The notes below the pieces were generated by a model. It was not told the origin of the DNA and made no database searches. It saw nothing but the letters and a program-made list of their open reading frames with translations. Below, one piece after another: positions 31,217 through 39,306 of a stretch of DNA of 64,000 bases (positions within the stretch are counted from its first letter, which is position 1; every line of letters starts with the position of its first letter). Source of the DNA: Rubrobacter_A sp965214435 (GTDB taxonomy: Bacteria; Actinomycetota; Rubrobacteria; Rubrobacterales; Rubrobacteraceae); assembly GCA_965214435.1 (NCBI GenBank), contig OZ243960.1:496001-560000 (forward strand), written 5' to 3'. A program made the translations under genes and the position numbers.

Positions 31217-33241
31217 GTGGAACCACGGCGGAGCGGAGTGTACGGGCGGCGGAGGGTCTGGGTTATCCTTACGGCTGCGTTACTAGCGGTTATAACCCTG
31301 ATCCTGGTTTCGACCAGCACGGCCCGGAGCGCTCCGGCGCGAGCCAAGAGCGCCGACGCCTTTGTCGACTCCATAGGCGTCAATACGCACATGAATTACT
31401 TCGACACCGCCTACAATAACTACCCGCTGATAAAAAGAAAGCTAGAGACTCTAGGGGTGCGCCACGCGCGGGACAAAGCACACCTGGGAAGCTCGGATTA
31501 TAACAGTGCAGTCTACGGCCGGTACCGGAACCTCTACAACTCTACCGGCATAAAGTTCAACCTTATGGTAGACCCGCGCAACCTCGGTCTGCGGTCGGTG
31601 GACCAGCGGAAGGTCGCCAACATAAAAGCCCTGGCCGGTAGCTCTCTGGAGTCGCTGGAAGGCCCGAACGAGTATGACGTGAGCGGCGCGGGCAACTGGG
31701 CAGGAGACTTGAGGTCTTACCAGAGAAACTTGTACCGCTCGACCAAGGCCAACGGCTCGACCTCAAGGCTGCCGGTTCTGGCCCCGGCTCTCGCCCACGC
31801 CCGCAACGCCGACGCTCTGGGAGACCTCAGCCCCTATCTCGACTACGGCAACCTGCATCCCTATCCGGGCGGGCGGGCCCCGACCCACGACCTCGACGGC
31901 TACAACATATCCAACACCCGCAAGGTAAGCCGCAACAAACCATTAAGGCCTACCGAGACCGGCTACCACACCGCCGCCCGGTGGAACGGTCCCCACCCGG
32001 GAGTGTCCGAGCGGGCGGCGGGCCGTTACATGCCGCGGCTATTCTTGGAGTACTTCAATCGGGGGATTTCCCGGACGTACTCCTATGAGTTGATCGACCT
32101 CAAGCCAGACCCGCGAGGGCTCGACCGCGAGAAGAATTTCGGCCTTTTGCGCAACGACGGCACCGAAAAGCCAGCCTACCGCTCAATGAAGAACTTAATC
32201 TCCGTGCTGGATGATCCGGGCCGGAGCTTTAAACCAGGCTCTCTCGACTACTCCCTGACCGGCGATACCCGGAACGTCCATCGCACCCTGCTCCAGAAGC
32301 GGGACGGGACTTTCTACCTTATCTTGTGGCAAGAGGTCTCCGGATATAACCTGAACACCAAACGCGACGTCCCGGTCCCAGGCCGGAACGTCACCCTGAA
32401 CGTCAACAAGACCGTCGGTGGGGCCGCTACTTACCTCACCAACAACTCCGCTAACCCCACCAAACGCTACAGCGCAGGTCAGGCACGGCGGTTAAGCCTT
32501 ACGGTGCCGGATCATCCGCTGGTCGTGGAGATCAGCCCTCAAGCCCAGAAGCCTGATCCATCTCCCAGGTCCGGTTCGCTTCCGGCCCTCTACCGGGATG
32601 GGACCTGGCTCCTGCGTGATAGCCTCTCAACCGGCCAGCCGGATAACGTCTTTAGCTACGGCGGTACCCGCCGCGGCACCACCCCTCTCTTGGGCGACTG
32701 GAACGGCGACGGCAAGAAAACCGCCGGCATCTACCGCAACGGCACCTGGTACCTGAAAAACTCCAATAAAGGCGGCCGGGCCGACCTCTCCTTTAGCTAC
32801 GGCGGCAGCGGTACCCCGGTGGTCGGTGACTGGAACGGGGATGGCACGGATACCATAGGAGTGGTCCGGGACGGCACCTTCTACCTCAAGAACTCCAACA
32901 AAGGTGGCCGGGCCGATACCCAGTTCTCCTACGGCCGGTTGAACGATAAGCCGATAGTCGGTGACTGGGACGGCGACGGTAAGGATACTGCAGGACTCGC
33001 GCGCGAAGGTAGCTTCTACCTCAAAAACTCTAACAGAGGTGGCCGGGCCGACATCAGGTTCTCCTACGGCCGGTCGAACGACAAGCCGGTAGCCGGCGAC
33101 TGGAACGGCAACGGCCGGGACACCGTCGGTATAGTGCGGGGCGGTACCTGGTACCTGAAGAACGCGAATAAAGGCGGCCGGGCCGACATCAGGTTCTCGT
33201 ATGGTAGGAGCAACGATACTCCTCTGGTCGGAGGCCGGTAG
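31217..33241 (+). CDS. Secreted clan GH-A-like glycosidase with five C-terminal repeats
   Basis: The 674-residue protein has a basic N-terminus and hydrophobic segment (VWVILTAALLAVITLILVS), so it is exported or anchored. The catalytic domain (about 45-330) has the acid/base Glu in SLEGPNEYD and the nucleophile Glu in RPTETGYHTAARW, the clan GH-A pattern. A beta-sandwich-like region follows, then five repeats of about 46 residues with GDWNGDG calcium-binding loops (VCBS/FG-GAP-like). The GTG at 31217 is nine bases after GGAGAGG; GTGs at 31193 and 31199 are less well placed. It is controlled by a c-di-GMP riboswitch and probably trims or binds the exopolysaccharide. Confidence 0.85.
   Translation: MEPRRSGVYGRRRVWVILTAALLAVITLILVSTSTARSAPARAKSADAFVDSIGVNTHMNYFDTAYNNYPLIKRKLETLGVRHARDKAHLGSSDYNSAVYGRYRNLYNSTGIKFNLMVDPRNLGLRSVDQRKVANIKALAGSSLESLEGPNEYDVSGAGNWAGDLRSYQRNLYRSTKANGSTSRLPVLAPALAHARNADALGDLSPYLDYGNLHPYPGGRAPTHDLDGYNISNTRKVSRNKPLRPTETGYHTAARWNGPHPGVSERAAGRYMPRLFLEYFNRGISRTYSYELIDLKPDPRGLDREKNFGLLRNDGTEKPAYRSMKNLISVLDDPGRSFKPGSLDYSLTGDTRNVHRTLLQKRDGTFYLILWQEVSGYNLNTKRDVPVPGRNVTLNVNKTVGGAATYLTNNSANPTKRYSAGQARRLSLTVPDHPLVVEISPQAQKPDPSPRSGSLPALYRDGTWLLRDSLSTGQPDNVFSYGGTRRGTTPLLGDWNGDGKKTAGIYRNGTWYLKNSNKGGRADLSFSYGGSGTPVVGDWNGDGTDTIGVVRDGTFYLKNSNKGGRADTQFSYGRLNDKPIVGDWDGDGKDTAGLAREGSFYLKNSNRGGRADIRFSYGRSNDKPVAGDWNGNGRDTVGIVRGGTWYLKNANKGGRADIRFSYGRSNDTPLVGGR
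32590..33238 (+). repeat. Five tandem in-gene repeats, about 138 bases each
   Basis: The repeat units encode x-R-x-G-[TS]-[WF]-[YL]-L-[KR], then NSNKGGRAD...FSYG and PVVGDWNGDG. Units two to five are closely similar in DNA, and the last ends early at PLVGGR instead of the usual GDWNGDG loop. Such repeats are prone to unit gain and loss. Confidence 0.85.
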
Positions 33242-33274
33242 AGAAATAACTTCCGGCTTCTCGACAGAACCATT

Positions 33275-33311
33275 GACCCTTTTCGTGCCTTCTGCCAGTG
33301 CGAAAAGGGTC
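33275..33311. terminator. Bidirectional terminator between convergent glycosidase genes
   Basis: GACCCTTTTCG and CGAAAAGGGTC form a perfect 11-base stem around a 15-base loop. T-rich and A-rich parts of the stem give U-runs in either direction. It lies 33 bases after the plus-strand gene and 5 bases after the minus-strand stop. Confidence 0.7.
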
Positions 33312-33316
33312 GGTAC

Positions 33317-34675
33317 TCAGTTTCCTCTCTCATCTTCAATGTACTCTTCATAAGCTTCGTAGGCTGGTTTCGGTTTCCAGTTGCGCTGGATCAGGCCGTA
33401 GTTATCCTCTGGTTCGTCCGGGTCGTTGCCTTTGTCCCTGAGGTTGTACCAGAATAAGGATTCCACGTAATCGACATCCAGGGCCGTGTCCAGGCTTTCG
33501 GTAAGCCACGCGCCCTGCTCTCTGTAGGTATCGGATGTCGCGGGGACCGGAGGATAACCATACTCGGTCAGCCAGATCGGCTTTCGACCATCATCGTTGG
33601 CGACCATAACGTCCCGCACATCTTTTACGCGCTCGCGCAGGGTATCCGTACCCTGGTCGGGGTCGGTGTACGGGTGGCTCCCGAGCACGTCAAAGTACGA
33701 CCCGCCGCCCCTACGGTAGACGACCCGTAAGAACCTCTCGGGAGGCACGTAAGACTCTCCCCCGTAGGTGAGGCCGCCCAGGACTACCGTGGTCTCCGGG
33801 TCGGCGTACTTGGCGGACAGGTACGCCTGCTTCAGCAGCTCCGTGTATTCCCGGGGGTCCGGGCGGGGACGCCAGAAATTGCCGTGGTTGGGCTCGTTCC
33901 AAATCTCCCACGCAGGGACCTCATCTTTGTATCGGTCAACGGTTTTGTACGTGAACCAGGCGTACTCGGCCGGCTCCGGCGGGGTAAACAACCACTCTTC
34001 GGTGTCCGCGTTATCCCCCGCGGTCGAGGACCACTCGGCGCTGTAGTCGATAATCGGCAGCAGGTCGAACCCGTACTCTTCGCTCAAGCGGACCAGGGAG
34101 TCGTAGTCTTCCCACTCGTATTCGTCCCGATTATCCGGCTGTATGTCGGACCAACGGAGATCCAGGCGCACCGCGTCGAGGTCTAACCGCTGGATCTCCC
34201 GGGCGGCGCGCTCTACTTCGCCCCGGCCATCGTACATTTCGGGGCTCTCGTTGAGGTGAGCGGCGACCCCGAAACGCCAGTCTGGGCGGTCGGGTTCTCC
34301 GACGACCACTATCCGCTGGCTGGCGGCTGCCTCTTCTCCGCGACCGCTGCGGACGCTAACGCTGGCGGTGTACTCCCCGGGCTCTTCGTAGACAAACGGC
34401 CTGGGGTCCGCCGCGTCGCTGTCGGCCTCCCCGTCGCCGTCGAAGTCCCAGGAGTAGGATTCCGCCTCCCCTTCGACCTCTGCGCCGAAGTTTACCGGGA
34501 AAGGCGGGTGTCCGACGAGTTCCTCGAACCCCTCCTCGCGCGCCTGGTCGAGGTTCGGATATATAGAAACATTCAAAGGAGCCGCGGACCTGTCGGGCGG
34601 ATCACTCGAACAAGATGACAACAACACTAAGAGTATAAAAAGGTATCCTGAAGCTGTAATAGAGCGTCTGTAGAT
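33317..34675 (-). CDS. PKD-domain glycosidase lipoprotein with a probable ATC start
   Basis: After a lipoprotein signal the protein has a PKD domain (ESYSWDFDGDGEADS, YEEPGEYTASVSV) and a clan GH-A glycosidase domain with acid/base Glu in AWEIWNEPNHGNFW and nucleophile Glu in PIWLTEYGYPP (GH39-like). The first canonical start, GTG 34627, would leave only LLSSC before the lipid-anchor Cys. Extending the open frame to ATC 34675 gives IYRRSITASGYLFILLVLLS then SC, a textbook lipoprotein signal. GGAAAGG lies seven bases before the ATC and TATAAT 29 bases before it. No ATG, GTG or TTG occurs between the upstream TAA and 34627. Confidence 0.85.
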   Translation of the reverse strand: MYRRSITASGYLFILLVLLSSCSSDPPDRSAAPLNVSIYPNLDQAREEGFEELVGHPPFPVNFGAEVEGEAESYSWDFDGDGEADSDAADPRPFVYEEPGEYTASVSVRSGRGEEAAASQRIVVVGEPDRPDWRFGVAAHLNESPEMYDGRGEVERAAREIQRLDLDAVRLDLRWSDIQPDNRDEYEWEDYDSLVRLSEEYGFDLLPIIDYSAEWSSTAGDNADTEEWLFTPPEPAEYAWFTYKTVDRYKDEVPAWEIWNEPNHGNFWRPRPDPREYTELLKQAYLSAKYADPETTVVLGGLTYGGESYVPPERFLRVVYRRGGGSYFDVLGSHPYTDPDQGTDTLRERVKDVRDVMVANDDGRKPIWLTEYGYPPVPATSDTYREQGAWLTESLDTALDVDYVESLFWYNLRDKGNDPDEPEDNYGLIQRNWKPKPAYEAYEEYIEDERGN

Positions 34676-34704
34676 AAAAGTGCCTTTCCAGTAGCGGAAA
34701 ATAT

Positions 34705-34710
34705 ATTATA
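34705..34710 (-). promoter_or_regulatory. -10 box of the PKD-glycosidase promoter
   Basis: A perfect TATAAT on the minus strand predicts a start near 34698 and a 22-base leader containing GGAAAGG before the ATC at 34675. The -35 is weak. Confidence 0.6.
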
Positions 34711-34788
34711 CGCGGGACCGGATACACCGGGTAGCGACTAGCTTCACTTGTAATCTACGGGTGAGATACTCGGCGGTTTCGTACCGCT

Positions 34789-35316
34789 CTAACTTTCAAG
34801 CTCTTTTATCGTTTTCGACGGTATGCCGGCGACTACCACGTTCGCGGGTACGTCTTTGTTTACCACGGTTCCCGCGGCGATCACGGCTCCCCTGCCGACA
34901 GTCACGCCCGGCAGGATGGTTGAGTTAGCGCCGACCCAGACACCGTCCTCTATAAGGATCGGGAGTCCATGGACCTTACCGGCTCTCCGGGCGGCTCCTC
35001 CGAGGCTGTGCTCCGCGGTTATAAAGGACACCCCGTGCCCCACCACGACGTGGTCGCCGAAGGTTATAGGGGCGGTCATGTCGAAGTAGCAGCCACGGTT
35101 TATATAGCAACGCGCCCCGGTCACGAGCCCGCCCCCGTAGACGTACCCGCCGCCCTTGATGTTGGTCCCCGGCCCAAACCTCGCGCCGAGCAACCGGAAC
35201 AGACCTTTACGCACGCTGGAACTCAGGTAATCATCACCGAGAACCCTGGCTGTCAGGTTGGCCGCGTGCGTGCCCACCGACTCCAACTGGCCGGCTAACA
35301 GGTTTATGTAAGACAT
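34789..35316 (-). CDS. Hexapeptide-repeat sugar O-acetyltransferase
   Basis: The 175-residue left-handed beta-helix protein has repeated hexapeptides (KGGGYVYGGGLVTGARCYIN, ILPGVTVGRGAVIAAGTVVN) and the catalytic His in HVVVGHGVSFITAEHSLGG. It resembles maltose/galactoside O-acetyltransferases and would acetylate a polysaccharide sugar from acetyl-CoA. It is the last gene of the minus-strand exopolysaccharide operon, 22 bases after a GT4 gene. Confidence 0.9.
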   Translation of the reverse strand: MSYINLLAGQLESVGTHAANLTARVLGDDYLSSSVRKGLFRLLGARFGPGTNIKGGGYVYGGGLVTGARCYINRGCYFDMTAPITFGDHVVVGHGVSFITAEHSLGGAARRAGKVHGLPILIEDGVWVGANSTILPGVTVGRGAVIAAGTVVNKDVPANVVVAGIPSKTIKELES

Positions 35317-35338
35317 CTTCTCCCCAAGCTGACGGCCC

Positions 35339-36493
35339 TTACTCTAATTTCTCGCTTCTCTGAAACCTGTCCCACAAGTCCTCTAGTACCTCGCGGAGCT
35401 CCCGGCCAAAACGCTCCCGGCTAAAACGTTCCGCGTTGTGGCGGCAGTTTTCAGGGCTGAATTCTTCTCCCTGGGCCTCGAAGGTCTCTACCGCGGCTCC
35501 CAGGGCCTCGGGGTTCTGCTCGTCGAAGAATACCCCGGTAGCGGCTGGGCGCGGCCACCCGACGACGGTCTCTAAAGCGCCGCCTTTGCCGTAGGCGATA
35601 ACGGGGCATCCGGCGGCCTGAGCTTCGACGGGCGCTATGCCGAAGTCTTCGTCGGCGGCAAAGATAAAACCCCGGGCGCGGCTGAGGTAATCGGAGATTA
35701 CGGGGTCCGGCTGGTAGCCTACCAGCTCTACGTTCGGTTTCGCCGCTTTTTCCAGGGCGGGGCGGTCCGGGCCGTCCCCGATTACCACGAGCGGCTTCCC
35801 TAGACGGTTGAAAGTCTCGACGATGAGATCCAGCCTTTTATAGGGGACAAACCGGGAGACGGTGACGTAGAACTCTTCCCGGGGAGCCTCGTGCTGGTAG
35901 CGAGAGACGTCCACGGGAGGGTGGATGACGCGCGCCTTCCGGCGATAGAGCTTCTCTATGCGCCGCGCCACATAAGAGGAGTTCGCCAGGTAGCCGTCTA
36001 CCCGGTTCGCCGCGGAGAGATCCCAGATCCTGAGGTAGTGCAGTGCCAGACGGGCCGCAACCCCCCTAACACCCCGGGCCATATCGCTTTCCAGCAGGTA
36101 GTCCAGGTACAGGTCCCAGGCGTAGCGGACTGGCGTGTGCGTGTAGCTCACGTGCAACTGGTCGGCCCTCGTTAGCACCCCCTTGGCGACCGTGTGGCTC
36201 GAAGAGAGCACGAGGTCGTAGGGCCGCAGGTCCAACTGCTCGATGGCGAGCGGCATGAGCGGCAGGTAGTAGCGGTATTTGTCCCGGGACAGAGGCAACG
36301 ACTGGATAAAAGACGTGTGCACGGAAGCACCTTCGAGCGGGGTTCCCGCTACGCTCTCGGGGTCGTGGACGAGAGCGAAAAGGTCCGCGCCTGGAAACTC
36401 ATCCCGCATTCCGGCGATAACGCGCTCGACCCCGCCGAACCGCTGAAACCACTCGAAAACTATCGCCACCCGGACTTCCGAGAGAGGTTTCAC
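35339..36493 (-). CDS. Glycosyltransferase family 4
   Basis: The 384-residue GT-B enzyme has the acceptor-domain start VAIVFEWFQRFGGVERVIAG and the donor-domain VTVSRFVPYKRLDLIVETFN, with EDFGIAPVEAQAAGCPVIAY providing the retaining E-x7-E motif near residue 285. It resembles mannosyltransferases of O-antigen clusters (HTPVRYAWDLY near residue 120 is typical). It adds a sugar to the lipid-linked repeat unit on the cytoplasmic face. It overlaps the preceding GT4 gene by four bases. Confidence 0.9.
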   Translation of the reverse strand: MKPLSEVRVAIVFEWFQRFGGVERVIAGMRDEFPGADLFALVHDPESVAGTPLEGASVHTSFIQSLPLSRDKYRYYLPLMPLAIEQLDLRPYDLVLSSSHTVAKGVLTRADQLHVSYTHTPVRYAWDLYLDYLLESDMARGVRGVAARLALHYLRIWDLSAANRVDGYLANSSYVARRIEKLYRRKARVIHPPVDVSRYQHEAPREEFYVTVSRFVPYKRLDLIVETFNRLGKPLVVIGDGPDRPALEKAAKPNVELVGYQPDPVISDYLSRARGFIFAADEDFGIAPVEAQAAGCPVIAYGKGGALETVVGWPRPAATGVFFDEQNPEALGAAVETFEAQGEEFSPENCRHNAERFSRERFGRELREVLEDLWDRFQRSEKLE

Positions 36494-37647
36494 CGCCCGG
36501 CGACCTCCCGTACCTGTCGCTCGACACCCTCCAGCATCGCCGCTAGCGAGAAACGCTTTCTGGCAACGGCATATCCAGCTTCAGCCAAAGTCCGACTTCT
36601 GGAAGGGTTTGCTAGCAGGCCCGCCAACACGCCGGACAGAGACTCCGGGTCTCCGGGCGGGACCAGCAGGCCGGTTACGCCGTCTTCCACAATCTCCAGA
36701 GCTCCCCCGGCCCGTCCGGCGACTACCGGACTTTTGGCTAGCATACCCTCGACGATCATGCGTCCAAAGGGCTCGGCGGCGACCGAGGCGTGCACCACCA
36801 CGTCTGAGAGGCGCATGAGCCGGGGTACGTCGTCGCGGAACCCGAGGAAGTGTACCCGCTCTTCTATGCCCAGGGCTTTCGCCTTTTCCCGCAGGGCTTT
36901 CTCGTAAGCGCCTTCCCCGAACAGGGCTTCGCCGACCAGTAGACCGTGGACCCCGGGCAGCCGGCCGAGGGCTTCCAGGAGAACGTGCTGGCCCTTCCAG
37001 GGCGTGAGCCGGCTAAAAGCGCCGACGACCGGGGATTCATCGAGGCCGAGGTCCCGCCGGGCGTCCTGCAGCTCGGACGGGGTTACGGCGTCGAACGGGG
37101 CGGGGTCTATACCGTTATAGACCACGCGGACCTTATCGGCCCGGCCGCCGCTCTCCGCAAAAGCGGCGGCGCTGGCTTTCGAGTTTGCGATGACCCGCGC
37201 GGCAAAGGCGTTAGCCAGGAAAACGACCATCCGGCGGCGCAGGGAACTGAAGTGTTCCGGGGAGAGGACGTCACGGAGGTGCCAGATCATCGGCCGGCCG
37301 GCCAGCCGGCTTGCGAGAGCGCCGACGACGAACGCTTTCTGGGAGTTAGCGTAGATCACGTCGTAGCCCCGCGCCCGGCGGGCCAGCCGCCGGATAAGGT
37401 TCAACACCCCGGGCACGGCCCCAAGATCCCGCCACCCCCCTCCTTCCCGCCGGATGCTCTCTACCGCGCGGGAGGCCGCGAGTACCTCGACCTCGACCCC
37501 GGAAAGCTCCAGCCGCTCGCGAAACGGGCCGTCGGCGAAGAGCACGACCCCGGTGGGACCGCGCCGGTGAGTAATGATGTCCAGCAGGGAGAGTTCCGCC
37601 CCCCCGAGGACCCCGACGTGGTCCACGAACAGCACGCTCGCGCTCAC
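36490..37647 (-). CDS. Glycosyltransferase family 4
   Basis: The 385-residue GT-B enzyme starts VLFVDHVGVLGGAELSLLDI, where the GGAE motif is typical of GT4, and shows VVGAFSRLTPWKGQHVLLEA near residue 205 and EPFGRMIVEGMLAKSPVVAG near residue 305 as the E-x7-E donor site. The sugar is not predictable. It overlaps both neighbours by four bases, so polymerase, GT and GT are coupled in the operon. Confidence 0.9.
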   Translation of the reverse strand: MSASVLFVDHVGVLGGAELSLLDIITHRRGPTGVVLFADGPFRERLELSGVEVEVLAASRAVESIRREGGGWRDLGAVPGVLNLIRRLARRARGYDVIYANSQKAFVVGALASRLAGRPMIWHLRDVLSPEHFSSLRRRMVVFLANAFAARVIANSKASAAAFAESGGRADKVRVVYNGIDPAPFDAVTPSELQDARRDLGLDESPVVGAFSRLTPWKGQHVLLEALGRLPGVHGLLVGEALFGEGAYEKALREKAKALGIEERVHFLGFRDDVPRLMRLSDVVVHASVAAEPFGRMIVEGMLAKSPVVAGRAGGALEIVEDGVTGLLVPPGDPESLSGVLAGLLANPSRSRTLAEAGYAVARKRFSLAAMLEGVERQVREVAGR

Positions 37648-39215
37648 TGGCTGCCCTCAGACCTTGTGAAGCTCCGACCGGGGGCGGCCTCCTGGACACC
37701 GGCCGCAGAGCGTTTTCTATCCAACGCCAGCCTCGCGGCATGGAAGCGGGCCGCCAGAGAGAGCCCGAGAAAGGTCCAGAAGACCATTCCGGTCACGCCC
37801 ACCAGGAAGTTGTCGAATAGGAGTTGGGCCAGCACCGCAACGACTATACCCTGGCTGGTAACCGCAAAGAGGTCCAGCGCCGCCCCGCCCCGCCGCAGCG
37901 CGTAGTAGCAGAGCCAGGTTAGACCGCCCGCGTAGAGCAGGGTGCCCGGCCACCCGAGCACGAAAGCCACGTTCATTACGCCGCTGTCGAAAGTGCCCAG
38001 TTCCCCGAGCTGCCCTCCCGCCGTACCCAGACGGGTCGCGAGCCCCGTACTACCCATACCATCGCCGAGCAGGTTCAGAAAAGCTTGCGGAGCGAACTCC
38101 GAGTAGAACTCCAGGCGAGCGTTCAGGCTAACGTCGCTGCCCAGGTTGGTAAGGGTTTGCAGGCGCGAGCCGACGGCTTCGGCCACCGGGCCGAAATACA
38201 GCAGCGGCAGGGCCAGCAGCGCCGTCACCACCAGCGCCCGAAAGGCCCGCAACCGCAACTGTCCCTGACGGGCGGTGATAAACAGCACCCCGATTATCCA
38301 GCCGCCCCAGGTGGAGCGGACCAGCGCGAGCAGGAAGCTCGCGTAACCCGCCACCGATGCCGGCCAGCGCAGCGGACCGCCCTGGCCGAGGAGTATCAGG
38401 AGGCCGGCCAGCATTACCAGGGCGAACGGCCCCGGAGAGTTCAGGGTGCTGAACACCCGCACGCTGAACGCTTCGGGAGCGCCGGCGCTGGTGATGGATG
38501 CGCTCTGCAGCCAGTACTGGTCCCAGGCCGGGGGACTTAAGAACTGCACCAGACCGTAGAGCCCCATGATCAGAACGCCCCAGACAAAGGTCCGCTGTAT
38601 GGCCCGCCGGTACTCTGGGTAGCTGCGCCAGTTGACCATGAGGTAGAAGGCGAAGATCACCGGTACCAGCCAGTTGAGCAGGTCGAAGGTGGCGGCGAAC
38701 AGTCCGGACCGGAAAACACCTACCAGGTAACCATAGAACAGGCCCAAAAACACCAGACTCATAGGAAAAAACGTCGATAGCTGTAGCTTTGGCAGGTGCC
38801 GGAGCAGCGCGAGAAAGGCGAGCCCGGCTACCAGAAAGGGAGCCAGCATTACCGGGTTGGTCGGGTCCCAGCCGGCCCGGTAATCTATCAGACGCCGGAC
38901 CGCCGGGGTCAGGAACCAGAGCCACCACGTAAAACCCAGGTACAGGGTCGGACGCTTCCAGTACAGCAAGGCTCCGGTAGTCAGGGCCGCCACCGGGTAG
39001 GCTAGCTTCAGCAGCCCTCCCTGGTTCACGGCGAGCCCGCCGAGCACCAGCAAAGCCAGACCCAGGATACAAACCCAGGCTACGAGCTCCGCCCCGGAGA
39101 CCCGAAGGCCCGGAGGAGCAGTCCTTGCCGGTAACCGCCGGGCCACCGGCCTCTGTACTTTCCTCTCCAACTTCGCTAGTCCCTCTTTTGTCCGGGTACG
39201 TTGCGGATCTCGCAT
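37644..39215 (-). CDS. O-antigen polymerase/ligase-like membrane protein (Wzy type)
   Basis: The 523-residue protein has about 11-12 membrane helices, a large extracytoplasmic loop around residues 365-410 and the helix-loop pattern of Wzy/WaaL proteins. There is a basic tail at each end. In a Wzx/Wzy pathway it would join repeat units outside the membrane; a flippase and a Wzz pair in the same operon support polymerase over ligase. The sequence has no diagnostic catalytic motif, so the exact role is inferred from topology and context. Confidence 0.82.
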   Translation of the reverse strand: MRDPQRTRTKEGLAKLERKVQRPVARRLPARTAPPGLRVSGAELVAWVCILGLALLVLGGLAVNQGGLLKLAYPVAALTTGALLYWKRPTLYLGFTWWLWFLTPAVRRLIDYRAGWDPTNPVMLAPFLVAGLAFLALLRHLPKLQLSTFFPMSLVFLGLFYGYLVGVFRSGLFAATFDLLNWLVPVIFAFYLMVNWRSYPEYRRAIQRTFVWGVLIMGLYGLVQFLSPPAWDQYWLQSASITSAGAPEAFSVRVFSTLNSPGPFALVMLAGLLILLGQGGPLRWPASVAGYASFLLALVRSTWGGWIIGVLFITARQGQLRLRAFRALVVTALLALPLLYFGPVAEAVGSRLQTLTNLGSDVSLNARLEFYSEFAPQAFLNLLGDGMGSTGLATRLGTAGGQLGELGTFDSGVMNVAFVLGWPGTLLYAGGLTWLCYYALRRGGAALDLFAVTSQGIVVAVLAQLLFDNFLVGVTGMVFWTFLGLSLAARFHAARLALDRKRSAAGVQEAAPGRSFTRSEGSQ

Positions 39216-39306
39216 ACCATCTTACCTGAGGCGGCGACGTCCGAGGTCTGAAAGAGCTTTGAGAAACCTGTGGACCTCGCAGTTGTTTTCGAGAAGCTCA
39301 CGGCGG

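Noticed and set aside
34774..34788. GCGGT-TTCGT-ACCGC hairpin as terminator of the acetyltransferase gene
   Set aside because: The stem is only five bases and no U-run follows.
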